A program made the position numbers and the translations under genes. Positions 1-12,573 of a stretch of 64,000 nt of DNA are shown here, piece by piece. Each line of letters opens with the position of its first letter. Positions within the stretch are counted from its first letter, which is position 1. Origin of the DNA: Nautilus pompilius (Eukaryota; Mollusca; Cephalopoda; Nautilida; Nautilidae). Under the pieces are notes generated by a model, which was not told the DNA's origin, searched no databases, and saw only the letters and a program-made list of their open reading frames with translations. The stretch spans positions 1,054,001 to 1,118,000 of the forward strand of contig JACATO010000304.1 in NCBI GenBank assembly GCA_018389105.1. The letters run 5' to 3'.

Positions 1-184
1 TTTTTATTGAAGTAAAGATGTTAATTCTAATATCTGTCTTTGCATTTTAATGCACCACCCAGGTTTTTATAGTAGTTTAGACAAAAATGTTCAATTAATT
101 TTGAATCTTTAAATTACAATTTGATTTCATTAAAATGAAATAAATACAAAATTTAAGTGAGTAGTTTGCAATACATGTTTTAGG
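1..184. other. AT-rich flank, nothing recognised
   Basis: AT-rich unique-looking sequence with no open frame of note, up to the start of a SINE relic. Confidence 0.4.
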
Positions 185-350
185 TTTAATTGTTAGTGTT
201 TGAGAGTCCAAGTTCGAATCCCGGTCGAGACCGGCTCGTTTTGGCCTCTCTCTGGCACGCATTCTTCTCGATTTTCTTCTTCACATGCCGGCTGCAATGG
301 GGGGTTTCCCCGGGTACTCCTGTTTCCTTCCTCATCTAAAAATGAAGAAT
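185..350 (+). repeat. tRNA-derived SINE relic (copy A)
   Basis: A Pol III box B match (AGTTCGAATCCC, from 211) is followed at 229 by ACCGGCTCGTTTTGGCC. This is the hinge seen in several other relics of this window. At 300-335 comes GGGGTTTCCCCGGGTACTCC, a central core that recurs in reverse orientation at 36031-36060. Box A is not clear, so the head is decayed or truncated. Assignment to a named SINE superfamily (for example one of the core-sharing metazoan families) is inference. The orientation is plus, from head to core. Confidence 0.6.
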
Positions 351-1625
351 TCTAGAAGGGTTTTCCAGGTACACGCGATAGGCGTTTTTCGTTTAAGTCA
401 TGATCAGGAGTCTCAAACCATACCTAGGTAACTACTTGAATCTAGTGCTGCATACCAAGCCCCCCTTCTATCTTTCCGCCGTGAGGTGTCTTTAGACACA
501 GGACAGAGGGTTCCCCTAGAAGAAGAATTGTTGGTATTTATTTAACAAGTAAAAATGTTTGCCTCCTATTTAAATCATTGATTGTGTTCACTTCTTTCCG
601 TATGCTGTAAGCGATAAACCTTGGCCGTTTTAATCCGCACGAAGTGTCAAAGAATGTCATATCACGGAGAATCAGTATGTCTACTTGCAACCATGGAACT
701 TAATCATTGGTAGTCGAAGTTAATAACTGAACTGATTTTAATTAGATCATTTGTTTGATATTAGTTTTTACGGTTGAGGAAATGGTATACTCAGAAAAAA
801 AGGGAGAGAACTGCTGTTTGTCGGAGCTATGAGAGAGAACCATCCTCTTATTCGCATTGTCAGTCAGTGATGCTCGTAAAGTGTCAATGCAATTTAAAGA
901 TGTCCTTTAAACCCAAATTTTAAAATCTTCCCTTTTTGTTAAGTTTAGGGAAATACGGTGTAAATTTATAAGAAATACAATTTAATATATAGGTGGTTAC
1001 CAACAGGGTTTTATCTTTATTTCCTTGTTCATATAATTACTTGATATTTTAGTTAGGAAAACAAAAAGAATAAAGGAGGCAAATATGAAGGTGATTGTTT
1101 TAAAAAAGTAAGGCTCAAAACTCGATTAAATCTGGCTGAAAATGGTAGGAGGTTCGTAGTAAAATAGCTCCATATAATTTTAGGGGACAGGTAAGTGTTG
1201 GGAGCAGTCGCTTCGAGATAAATACGTCAGCGTATTTTTAAACAATTTTCCTAAGATACCATTCGATATAATTCACGAAAAGAAAATGAATAAAGGAATA
1301 AGTGAATAAATAATAGAAAATAAATAGATGCCAGCTCGCTGAGAAGTAAATTAAATATTTTAATAGCAACAACAGCATCAACAAAAGATGTCCATGCATT
1401 AAAGATTAGTTATATTTTTCGAATAAACTGAAAAAAAGAAACCCATATATAACGTTTTCTTTTGTAAATAGAGTACATTCTAGATCACCAAGCCTGACTA
1501 CACAAAAGGCTTATCTACAACACAAACAGGCGTATGTACTGCTTTAAGAACAAGTCCAGCAGTTGTTGCGCCACACAGCATCTGAACAATCTCTAGACTG
1601 CAGACAGCTCTGCTCGTGGACAGGA
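351..1625. other. anonymous AT-rich DNA
   Basis: No coding region, repeat array or recognisable element was seen. Only very short open frames are present. Confidence 0.4.
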
Positions 1626-1627
1626 GT

Positions 1628-1742
1628 GAAAAGAAACCATTCCAGCGAGAGATACGCTCAACCTCGACCGGAAATCGAATTCGTGCCTCAGCCTTGGCAG
1701 TCTAGTAGGCTAACCACTGAACCACCGCTAGAGCTCAAATAC
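1628..1742 (-). repeat. tRNA-derived SINE head (copy B)
   Basis: Read on the minus strand, GGTGGTTCAGTGGTTAGCC (about 1709-1727) is a good tRNA box A. GAATTCGATTTCC (about 1670-1682) is a box B at tRNA-like spacing. No complete cloverleaf is apparent, so a SINE head is preferred over a tRNA gene. The short open frames overlapping it on both strands are incidental. Confidence 0.55.
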
Positions 1743-2883
1743 CATGCACTGTTAAAATCATTTTCGTTCAGATGAATGGTAAGCAATCCAGAACATTCGC
1801 GAAATTCCCCACTGCACTTTATTCTGACTTCCCAAAATCTAGTATATGGATAAGGTTGAATCGTTTTGGTTAATGGCATTAATTGGTGGTTAAAACGATT
1901 AGAAGTTCCAATGTTTGTAGTCACAATAAAAACCACTTACGTATGTGCTAAATCTATGCATTAAATCATTATTTTAGACAGAATTTTCGAGACTTTGTGG
2001 AATTCGTTCAAGGATTAGTCGAAATTACTGACTTTAGATTTTTACTTTAATGCGCATGATTATATAATCAAATGGCGAACCGTTTTTCTTCAGCCCGGAC
2101 AGGGTTAACTGAATTTAAGTAAATTCGTTTGCTTTCATTAAATCGGCAGTCAGAGTTCCCATACGTGACTAAATGGAAAATCTATTAGAATATAAACAAC
2201 ATTTTGAGACAAACACGAAATTGTATATATTGATAATTAATGATGACTGCACCGCGATACTAATTAGACCATATTTCTTGCACGAGATGCTATTAAATGA
2301 GAGATAGCTTCCAAGTTTATGATGGTGTACGATCTTCTGATATTACGCCAGATTTTTTTAAAGGTACTTCTGGAAAAAAGTATATTTTCAAGAAGGATCA
2401 AATACGATGGGAGGGAAAAGACGATGGTTTAGCGAGAGAATCTTCTGTTTGTAGCTTCCACCTGCCTTCAGAAGATACTAGACAACCAGTCGCCGTTTTA
2501 ATATTTTTTCTAAAAGATTGTCTTTAATGTTTTATGTGATGTAGAAAGAAATAGGTTGCCAAGAGTTATAGAAAGAAGCATCAAATTTATTTCATGATTG
2601 TTTATTTGGAAATAATAGGCGAATCATTTAATTGTAGTTGGTATTACATCTAGAATAATCAAGAACATGATTTAAATCGTTCTCCATCAGAAATGTAGAG
2701 ACCGTCTAATACCTATTATATTTTCACCTTTCGCTAAAATAGCAGACATCCCGCATGCAAAATAAACGATCAGAGAAATGGACAGCATAACCTGAGAGAA
2801 GCAATGATGTGTAGAAGACTTCACAAAAGCGGTGTTCCAATTAGAGGTAAGGAAATTTGCGTACTTAGGGAAAAGGCACTTAA
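1743..2883. other. anonymous AT-rich DNA
   Basis: No recognisable gene. A 76-codon open frame at 2297-2527 (plus) has no family motif I know and is short enough to be chance. Confidence 0.4.
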
Positions 2884-2984
2884 GGAAAGCGGAGAGAGAG
2901 AGAGAGAGATGACGGAATTACAGAGAGAGAGAGATGATGGAGAGAGAGACACAGAGAGAGAGATGATGGAGAGAGAGATGACGG

Positions 2985-3015
<31 letters not shown>

Positions 3016-3018
3016 TGA

Positions 3019-3054
<36 letters not shown>

Positions 3055-3078
3055 TGACGTTAGTAGAGAGAGAGGGAA
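2884..3078. repeat. GA-rich array with GATGACG inserts
   Basis: Runs of (GA)n are interrupted by GATGATGG, GATGACGGCATTACA and GATGACGTTAGTA. The same theme of GAGAGAGATGACGT spaced by TACAGAGAGAG recurs on a larger scale at 45.8-46.95 kb. A 111-codon plus-strand frame crosses it (2804-3139), but its product is a low-complexity run of R, E and D created by the repeat. I do not call a gene. Confidence 0.8.
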
Positions 3079-3261
3079 GAAAAAACGGGCCCTAAGAAAA
3101 GGAAATCCATTACGATTTGAACCTCGAATGCAGCTGTAGTAAGCACAGGTAACTTACACTACATTGTTATTTTACTACTGAAATCACTAGATGGTAGCTA
3201 ATTCAATAAAGTGTTACGACATTTGATTTTTTGCTAAAACGCCTTTTTTAGCGTACAAATA

Positions 3262-4110
3262 TACACTGACGCTCAAAATTATGAGCTCATCACACGAAAA
3301 CAGTTGTTTGTGTTTACAACTATTTTAATAAAACGCATCACCCAAGCAAAAAAATTAATTAATAAAAACTCCAATAAACTATTTATTAGAATATATAAAC
3401 CCTTAATCGAGGTTTGAATCATGACATTTAGAAACAAACAAGCAACGAGGAGACGGTTTACTGTTTCGAAAGTCTACAGCAAACCATTTCTTGACATATC
3501 CAATTGAGTATTTTTACTCGAATTCTTCTGCGTTAGTCAGAATCTTTGCTTTGACATTAAAAAAAAAAAAACAGTTAAGAGAAAAAAGAGATTTCATTGA
3601 TTGGCAGTGTTGCAGCCAGAAAGAGACTGGACTGAACTAAACAACATCAGCATTACATTTTGGTTCAATGATGTAATGTTTTGCGGTCGGATGAGAGCAG
3701 GTTTGAAATATTCAACTCTATGCAACGACAGTACATGAGAAGTTCAGAGAAAATTAAAAGGAGAGCTGCGCTTGGCATATAATTAGGCATAGTGGCGGAA
3801 GTGTGAAACCGTAGGGTTATTTTGCTGGTTATTCAGATGGTGACTTTTTGAAAATTAATGGGATTCTGAAAAAAAAAAAAAAAGATATCACAAAATTCTA
3901 TATCGTTCTGTAATTCCGTCAGGGCGTCGTTTGGTAAGTGATGGGTTGATGCTGCAACAAGGTAATGATTTGAAGTACACTGTAATCCGCACTTTGGTAA
4001 AAAAGAAGAATCGAGAGGACTTCTGAAAACCATGGTTCACCCCTCTTTTCATTCTGTAGAACTGAACCTCATTGAACTTCGGTAAGATTAACTAAGTCGA
4101 AGATTCAAGG
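3262..4110 (+). pseudogene. decayed Tc1/mariner transposase copy
   Basis: Translating around indels gives blocks in Tc1 order. RQYMRS (3726-3743) corresponds to RQYVRR. HSGGSV followed by GYFAGYSDGDFLKINGIL (3788-3868) corresponds to the HGGGSVMVWG region and its DLHKIDGIL continuation. LQQGNDLKYT (3952-3981) corresponds to the QQDNDPKHT block. ELNLIE (4059-4076) corresponds to DLNPIE. The blocks lie in three frames with stops and a poly-A run at 3870-3884. The second catalytic Asp (QQD) is Gly here, so the copy is dead. At 3263 a TA is followed by CACTGACGCTCAAAATTATG, which resembles a Tc1-type end; no matching right end was found. The 66-codon minus-strand frame inside is a shadow. Confidence 0.8.
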
Positions 4111-4474
4111 GGAAAAAACATCTTTAAGTGATAAAAAAAAGTGACTGTTAATGATTTATATGTTTAGATGTATGGTTCAAATAAACGTTTCATTCTTGTT
4201 GTAATGCATTTGTATTAACAATAAATATTGAAAAAGCAGGTAACCTTTCTTGTTGTTGTTGTTGTTTTAGTTTTTCGCTTTCAAGCGCAAGAGATGACGT
4301 ATAAGTTAGAAACCAAGGCGGGGACCATCCTGGTGTTCAACATGTGCAGCACCGACTACTAAACAAAGGTGCAGCAGGCGGCTAGGCACAAAGTCCATTC
4401 TTATCAGGTTTTAGGGATAAAATCATGCAGCCGTCTGAGAAGGAAAAGCAAAACGGAATGACGATAGAAAAATT
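4111..4474. other. spacer with (GTT)n tract
   Basis: AT-rich sequence with a (TTG)n tract at about 4250-4266, possibly the tail of a minus-strand retroposed element. Its body was not recognised. Confidence 0.35.
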
Positions 4475-4552
4475 TGCTAAACCGAGCCATTCCGAGTACA
4501 GTGGCCAACCGCTGGGTCCCTGCGCTGCCCGCCGCCTCCGTGTGGTTGGCTT
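4475..4552 (-). repeat. partial SINE relic (copy C)
   Basis: GCTAAACCGAGCC at 4476-4488 is the reverse complement of the GGCTCGGTTTGGC hinge shared by relics at 32.4 and 44.0 kb. The flanks are strongly diverged, so the ends are uncertain. Confidence 0.35.
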
Positions 4553-5282
4553 TCTAAAATATTAAAAAAACAAAATACTAATAAATTTTAGCTTAACAGC
4601 CAAAGGTCTCGTTAACAATACCTTATTAAAGATGAGAACCAACAAATGTCTCCGTTTTTAATAAATCCAATAAAGCGCGGCGTCTGCACACTTATCTATG
4701 CTTTCATAGCAAATCAAATTATTGCTGCGTTTCAAATTATCCCAGATCCCCTAAGGGCCACTTTTCGAGTGGTTTCCCTTTTATTTGCTTTGCTTCGGTA
4801 TCGTTTGTTTCGTTTCCGATCGGTAAATCCAAGAACTATAAAATTAACATCAAAATAAATTAAACTTTCATTCGGAAATGGACCTTTCCGTGTTAGATGT
4901 AGAGAGAACTTCAACATCTGACGCAGACAAGGCGATGTTCGCCATTATTAAGGTTTCCAGCTAATTTGATTAGTTCCGCCAAATTGTATACTAGCTTGGA
5001 GTCTCCCAATGTAGCGTTAAAAGAGAGGTGCGCGGAGTGAATAGGGGGCGGGGAACTAGGGGTTTTGGAGCGTGCATTATCGAATTAAGGATAGCTTTGT
5101 CATGCGTAGTCACTGAGACACTTAGAAGTAAGGGGGGTTACAAACAAAATTGTCTTGCATATAAATGTATTAATTCCCTTGAAAACCGTTTAAAACCAAC
5201 GAGCTTAATTCGAAATAAAATTATGGTTACAAATTGAATACAATCCAAAATCAAATTTTAAAGGTTTCCTCTTTTTTTTTCA
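4553..5282. other. anonymous AT-rich DNA
   Basis: No recognisable gene. Overlapping 60-70 codon frames on both strands have no family signature. Confidence 0.4.
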
Positions 5283-6130
5283 GATTATAGGTGAAAGACT
5301 ATAGGTAAGAATTGTCTTCGTGGAAGGAACAGATAATGCGAACCATAGGTGAAAACTATCTTCGTGGAAGGAACCGATAGAGCGAACCATAAATAAGAAC
5401 TGTTTTCGTGGAAAGAACCGATAATGCGAACCATAAATAAGAACTGTTTTCGTGGAAGGAACTGATAGAGCGAACTATAAATGAGAATATTCGTGGAAGG
5501 AACTGATAGAGCGAACCATAAATGAGAACTATCTTCGTGGAAGGAACCGATAGAGCGAACTATAAATGAGAACTGTCTTCGTGGAAGGAACTGATAGAGC
5601 GAACCATAAATGAGAACTGTCTTCGTGGAAGGAACCGATAGTGCGAACCATAAATGAGAACTATCTTCGTGGAAGGAACCGATAGAGCGAACTATAAATG
5701 AGAACTGTCTTCGTGGAAGGAACTGATAGAGCGAACCATAAATTAGAACTGTCTTCGTGGAAGGAACCGATAGTGCGAACCATAAATAAGAACTGTTTTC
5801 GTGGAAGGAACTGATAGAGCGAACCATAAATGAGAACTATCTTCGTGGAAGGAACTGATAGTGCGAACCATAAATAAGAACTGTTTTCGTGGAAGGAACT
5901 GATAGAGCGAACCATAAATGAGAACTATCTTCGTGGAAGGAACCGATAGAGCGAACTATAAATAAGAACTGTCTTCGTGGAAAGAACTGATAGAGCGAAC
6001 CATAAATGAGAACTGTCTTCGTGGAAGGAACCGATAGAACGAACCATAAATGAGAACTATCTTCGTGGAAGGAACCGATAGAGCGAACAATAAATGAGCA
6101 CTGTCTTCGTGGAAGGAGCGGACAGAGAGA
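5283..6130. repeat. 44-bp minisatellite, about 19 copies
   Basis: A unit such as CTTCGTGGAAGGAACCGATA plus GAGCGAACCATAAATGAGAACT repeats every 44 bases (for example AATGAG at 5521 and again at 5565). Variants switch GAACC/GAACT, GAGCG/GTGCG and ATGAG/ATAAG. Because 44 is not a multiple of 3, each minus-strand frame (180, 84 and 60 codons) reads all three phases of the unit in turn (FALSVPSTK, YGSLYQFLPR, IVRSIGSFHE). The open frames exist only because the unit has no stop in any phase on that strand. I do not call them genes. Confidence 0.9.
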
Positions 6131-8280
6131 AATACCAAAATAATGAGGATAATAAGTTTATAACTGAACTGGTCTACATTAATATAACTGAGCCTTTAAT
6201 TTTAAAATTTTACCCCTTTGATTAGTCGCCATAGTTAACGAAAGCTATTTTTATTTGCGTATCGAAGGAATCCGTTTCCTTCCATAAGTTTTATTTGACC
6301 TAACGGCAATTTCTCAAACGCTGTTCGTCTAAAATATAGACTCTCGATCCTGTGCAAAAGAGGTTGAACAATTTTACTTATTCTGTGATCGGCATACATT
6401 TGAAAAGGTTCCATTCAAGAGAGCAAAAACACCTTCCCATTAACAAGATTTATGGGCTCAATTACCTACATTTTCAAGAGCTTTTTTTCCCCACTTTTTT
6501 ATTATTTGCATGCTTTAGAAATCTTTTACTTGACAAAAGTTTGGTTGTTTGTTGACAAGTTTTGATATCCGGAAGACAGATCTAAGATTTGGTAAACACA
6601 ATAGGCACGATACTGTGGGAACTCTTTGTAACTTTTAAATAACTTTTATTTAGGAATCTTTTGTTTTTAACATCGCGCGCGCACGTGTGTAGAAAATGTT
6701 CTGTTCTCCTTTTGTTGTTGCCCATCTCTGAAACTAAACGGTTTCACTCTTTTTCTCACTTATATTCAACTCTCCCGGCTTGGACCCGCTAGTTAGAGGC
6801 CGTATATTTAGTCAGCAGTCGTAAGCAAAACACGTGAGATTGCATAGGTAATCGAGTTTGTCGCCAGATGGTATATTAACGACTGACGGGGAAGGTATTC
6901 AGTGCCACAGCTCTTAGACCTGGGTGCTGCGAATTACAGCTTTCAAGGGTAGATGGCAACAAATGCACCCAAGATGGCATGCAGAGAATTAAGAAAAACT
7001 AAATACAGTTAGTAGATTCAATGAAATGGAATCATGTTTTGTAATAACTGACCTATGTCTGTAATATCAAAGAATTTTAAGCATTTTTATTTTCGACGTC
7101 TGGCGAATGCCTATCAGTGACGCCATAGCTCTTCTGTCAAAGAAAACAAAAAAGAGCGGGCAGAGTAGAGCATGGAGTTTGGATGGGTTTAAGTTTTTAT
7201 TTAAAAAAAAGAAGGATAAATGACACGAAATGTCTGTTTGTAAAATACCGATATGAAAATATTTGGTTAATTATTTCTGATAAACATTTGAAAAAATTAT
7301 AATCAGTGATCATCTATCTGTTCGACGCACGAATCGTGTGCGCACTCAAGCGACCTGTTGCGAATATTGAAACAGTTCTTTTAAGAAAGTTGGCATTTAA
7401 CCAGGAATGGATTCTGATCGTGAAAAGGACCCCTGGTTTTACTGGCTGAATCCGTCGTTCCGTTTCGAATTCAGTGCGACGCCAGAACTTATCTCGATCG
7501 TCGAGAGAGTTGGGATCATAGGAACGTTCTTCTAAATCGCCGATAAAGAGGTTAACGGAGTCCGTTCCGTATGTCAGCGGGGTCGGGTTCAGTTTTATCC
7601 GCATCTCTACCACTCAAAAGAAAAAGGGAGAAAGCTATGCATTTCTTCTACTCTTCTCTTTATGTTCGCAGAAGCCGGCAGAAAGAGGTTTTCATTCTCG
7701 GGGAGTCAGAAGCGGAACGAGAGAGATTCTCTCGGCGGGTAACGCACGTGAGTCATGGCTAAGTGTTTCTTTACGCGGTGGCATCCACCCTTTCAATGAC
7801 TGCACATGGCGAGAATATATCAGAAGCGCATCGAAGAAGCCGACGGAATCCGAAATGCGTTTCTTTCCGCCGATGATTAAGAAAACGTTCTGACGGCGAT
7901 CGGATGTACTATTAAAGCACGACGGCGTGTTCATTTAGTTTTCCAACACACGCTAACGTGAGAGGTCGTTACTGAAGTCTTCTTCATCAAATCTCTGGAA
8001 TCTGTCCCTGACTTAGAATTTCTTTGGATAATAACACTTATCTTGGAATTCTAAGATTTTGTCGATACCTGCGCATCTCAATTATGCAATACTTTGTAGT
8101 AACAATGTTTACCGTCCTGTTTTTCATTATTAATCAGAATGATACAATTTCTTTCTTTTTTTAAATTCATGACGATACCTTATTAATTACTTTCAATGGT
8201 TTCACAGCCACGAGTCGGTGTATAATTTGCTGTGAATGATATAATTTATTCAGAACTATTTCCTGATGGTTATTCAGGAG
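6131..8280. other. anonymous DNA with locally GC-richer part
   Basis: Mostly AT-rich. From about 7310 to 7940 the base content rises and open frames occur on both strands, including a 99-codon minus-strand frame at 7314-7613 with no recognised motif. It could be an exon remnant or chance. No splice or polyadenylation context supports a gene. Confidence 0.4.
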
Positions 8281-8545
8281 GTTGGTGGCGTAACTGAGGT
8301 ATACGACAGGTACCTTGTGAGCTTGCTGTCATAATTAACGGCCAGGGTTCCAATCGGCCTGGACGAGCGATATTTCGCGAAACACGGTTTCTCCTCGGGT
8401 TTTTTTAATCACCAGCTGACTGCGAGGGTATCCTCCCACATCTGACGATGGCGAATTATAGTATGGTTTCTCTGCTACATGACGATTCGCTGGTAACACC
8501 GCCTAGCAGCAACCAGTCGTGCCTGGGAAACTACTAGCTGGATCA
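8278..8545 (+). repeat. diverged tRNA-related SINE relic (copy D)
   Basis: GGTTGGTGGCGTAACTGAGG (8280-8299) resembles a box A region, and AGGGTTCCAATCGGCC (about 8345-8360) resembles box B. GGTTTCTCCTCGGGTTTTTT (about 8386-8405) looks like a damaged version of the core seen at 300 and 36040. The boundaries are approximate. Confidence 0.4.
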
Positions 8546-10940
8546 CCTTTCTCTTCTAGCTCACGGGTGTTCTTACACCTCTGGAATCGGGACAAGGGCG
8601 TGCACCGAGATCGCTGCCATCTCTGTCTTATGACGACCTTTGTGAAAGACGGCGGCAGGAAATGTTTGATGCCTGAAACGTCAGTAATTTTAGAACCTTT
8701 TGTTACGGCGATGTTTCATTTTCCTGATCGATTCCCAGAATCAGAGAAAATAGCCATTTATTCTGAGTACAAAGTACTGCGTGGAAGTATTAACATCTTT
8801 TGATTTGATTTTTTTAAAAAGAAAAGTGTGATCTAGGATATTAAATAGTAATTTATATTAACTTGATCCAAATATTTTTGTACACTAATCGAACTAAATA
8901 TAAGTATAACTCCTATGTAATCAGGAATACTTAGCGCTTTGTACTTTTAACTATGGCAACGCGGCTTTAAAAATGTATACCAAAAAAAAGGGTTTCACGA
9001 AAAAAGTATTTATTTCTAAAAATATATTTCCAATATGTTTTTTTTTTACACGTAAAAAAATATATATATAGAAACATGTTTCTGATACTTAACTGTGACT
9101 TCTCTAATTGAAGAGATTTTCATGGGAGACAACTCTATCTTTCCTTATAATTTGTTAATGCGCTCTAAAATTCTGCACAGATTTTCCTCGAGGTGCAAGG
9201 ACCAAAATGGAGCTTATAGTCAAAAGAAATAAATTTAGAATAAAACATTGCCTGTATTTTAGAAAATTTACCCGAATTTTGAGAAATCATTTACACATTA
9301 AATCTCCATCGCGATAGGTTGTTGGTCTTACGAGAGAAATCGGCATTAAGTTAAAGAAAAACAAAAAACAAATTTCATTTCCTTTTTATTTGTAATTTTC
9401 GAAATTAGAAAATCGATTAATTTTTTCTTTTTATTTCTTAAAAGCTTAACTTTCTCTGGAAACACCAGGCTAACTGAATCTTTGAGCACCAAAAATCAAA
9501 TTAAGCAAGAGCATATCTTAAAGAAGAGTTCAAATTGAGTGCGAATAGGGAATTTAGATTTTTTTGGTGATTTTCACAGCAAAATATCAGGTTTCCATTA
9601 GAATTTATTTGAAAACAACATGATCAGCTTTCAATAAATTGATAGCACTTTGATTCGCTATAAAGAATTTCAAGGGCTTTTTCTGTAGCGAAATCTTAAA
9701 ACTGAATCTCTTTAATAAAAACAAGCTGAATAAGAAACACAATAAGAGGTTAAAGGTGAATGCTATTTTATCATTTTAAGTCTTGTTCCACCACTAAGCA
9801 TTTTCCCCTGATTATTTTACTTGACAGATATTAAAAATTGCGTGCGCACTATCATTGAAGCATTAGTGATTTAAGCGAACTGATAATTCACAAATTTCAT
9901 TTCGGTGCGACCTTCTTGCATTCCAACTGGTTTCAGCTTTAAAATTAAACATTTAATTAAAGCTGACTATTTATTGAAATAATTTCTAAATTTGATACTG
10001 GCAAGATCGACTTAAATCATTTCGTCATCTTATGTTGAAACACTGAGCTTAAGATTATTACCGCCATAATTATTTGACACACACATATATATATAGTCAA
10101 AAATAATTCTAAACTTTTCTTTTAAATGTTACAGCAGATACATTTCACACTTTGAATGGTGGTAGATATTAGAAGCCTTTAGTAGCTAAGAATCATAAGT
10201 AATATATTTTTAACAAGTATCTTAATTAATATCAATAAAATACTTTAACGGTACCAGTATAATTTTAATTTAAAAAACAATGATATTTTTGTAAATAAAA
10301 ATAGAAGTTAGCATTTTAAACCAGAAATATACACGTGTGGTTACAGTTTTCGCTTTTAAGGATAGGTTTAAATTACATTTAAGCTGTGCAGGTAAGACAA
10401 TGATTAGATGAAAGCAGAAAACTAAGGATGAGAATTTGAGTTATCTAGACTGAAAATTAAGTTTAGAACGGAAAAAAAATTAATCATACATTGGTTAAAA
10501 TGTAAAACTATGAATAGGACTATAAATTATATTAAAGAGAAGTTAGAACTGGCATCGGCTATTGCAGAAAATTCAGGATAATGTTGCTACTAAATAAGGG
10601 TTTACTTGCGAGCAGGCTTAGAATCAGTTTGGCTAAGGCTTACAGTAATAGTGAAAGTTGCTGGATGTTAGATTTACAGGTACAATAAAAGCTCGACATG
10701 AGATTATGGTTGCGGTGCCGATTCAGACTTTGGATTAATGTGGATAATAAAGTTTGCGTTCTTCGGTAGGTTAGCGCTGATCGACTTGACAATCAAGCTG
10801 TTGATTGGAGAAATTAGTCTGGCATAAAATGGTTAAAAGAACATTTGGTTCCGTCGTATTTGCTTTAAAAACGAGGGCATGAGACAATAATCAGAAATTA
10901 AAATCACTCTCGCGGCATTTTTAGTCAACAACGTTCAAGG
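8546..10940. other. AT-rich desert
   Basis: About 2.4 kb of AT-rich sequence with short AT microsatellites (about 9058-9070 and 10081-10096) and no open frame of note. Confidence 0.45.
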
Positions 10941-11540
10941 ACAATAAGAGACGTTGTGTATGTATCATTCGCGGTTCCCTGAACCTGGGTGCTTCTTATT
11001 GGAAACAGTCTGATCGACGAAACTGAACCACATCTGCTCGATGGTGCGCTTTAAAACGGGACACCGACAGAAAATAGATATCGGTGGCGAGTTAATACAG
11101 GACTCGTTTTTTGTTCTCTCCCCATTCCGCCACCAACAACCAGACACGTGGTACGGCGAGACTTTTCCACGCTGGAACACGAGCCGAGACATTTCTGTGC
11201 TTGTTTCACGGGGATGCAAAGGACGGGATTAATCCAAAATCGGAGAGAGGCGGAGGCAGAACGCGTAACGTTAGACGTGCGAGGCAAATGGGTTTGATTA
11301 TTACGACCAACAAAGCCCACGTGCTCGATACAGCGGTAAACGGGTTACCGCCCTCTGGTGATGGTGTACGTGTACAAATAAACAGCTTAACCGCCCGGCC
11401 CCGGCAGCCGCAAGATGCGTTCTTTCCGACCCACAGACTCTCCTCCCCCCCGTGCCTTCTCGAATCGTTCACCACCCGACCCTGATCGAAACCACTCTCC
11501 CTCTGGAATTCGTCAATGCATTCCTTCACGGCGAAATAAT
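10941..11540. other. GC- and CpG-richer patch, no gene recognised
   Basis: This stretch stands out from AT-rich surroundings and has overlapping open frames of 63-124 codons on both strands (for example 11111-11485 plus and 11206-11529 minus). None shows a known motif, and the mutual overlap suggests base composition, not coding. It might be a decayed element or a CpG-rich regulatory patch; the sequence does not decide. Confidence 0.35.
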
Positions 11541-12570
11541 AAAAAAATGTCGTTCTTTGACATTTTCAGATAAATTCAGCTCTCTTCTTTATTTTCTTTT
11601 TTCTGGAAAAAAATTCGAACGCGTCATCGCCTCCAATTCTTGCCAGCATCTATTCAACAAATGATCTACATATTTAAATCTAGTTACCAATTTCTCGGTC
11701 GGTCCCGTTTTTCTGACCACGTGTTCCTTATATTGAAATATGTCCGACGGATGATATGAAATAAGAAAAGATTTTACCGCCATAAATAACCATGAAAAAC
11801 GACTGATTCGTGCTATGTCTGCTTTTAGATAAAGATTTATTTAGTTATAAAGAAATAGAACAAAACCAATTTTTCAGAAACTAAAGGTATTTCGCATGAA
11901 CACGTAATCAGAATAGATTTTGAATATTATATTTAGATTTTATCTTTATGATTTAAAAAATACGTCTCCTAATCTTTTCTGTTAGCAGAGAAAATCAGCA
12001 ATTGTACACTGCTGGTATCTGCAGATATCTTTCACTGATAACGTGAATGCAGACAACAGGGAAAAAAGAACAATGCCTCGGTTTAAAATAAACGGAAGAC
12101 AAAAGATCTCCACCGAAAGAAACCAATTAAGGTAAATTAATTGATGCAGTTCAAAACAAAGAATTTTGAAGTATAGGTACTACAGCTGCAGTTCAGTATG
12201 GTTTTTATAGCTGAACTAAATCGAGTGGAAGTTCACTGACAGTATTATTAGTAACAGGGTTATGGATGAATGAAACAAACTACCATCGATATCTATTGAA
12301 AGTTTCACTAATGAGTATCTTATTGTCTTCGGATCCCTTTTAAAAGTCATATGGCTTATTGACAACTTGTATCGATTAAAAAAACAGGCACGACAGTACG
12401 TTATCCTTCACTATTTCTGTCTCATGAGTCGCACGTGAGTTTGCCCGCGGATTTTCTCATTTCACTAATGTTTAAATTTGAAAAAATGTAACGCTTTTAG
12501 CATTATCTTTTTAAAGTTTAATTTTTACGAGTTCAGCCGCAATATCATTGTAAGAAGAATAAATCATAAA
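11541..12570. other. AT-rich flank of the DNA transposon
   Basis: No features seen up to the TTA duplication at 12571. Confidence 0.4.
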
Positions 12571-12573
12571 TTA

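Noticed and set aside
1628-1742. Functional tRNA gene on the minus strand
   Set aside because: Box A and B are present but no full cloverleaf or paired acceptor stem was found; a SINE head fits better.
5285-5915. 180- and 84-codon minus-strand frames as genes
   Set aside because: They lie entirely in the 44-bp minisatellite and merely cycle through its three phases.
10965-11529. Overlapping 84-124 codon frames as a gene
   Set aside because: Open on both strands in a GC-richer patch, with no motif, start or poly-A support.
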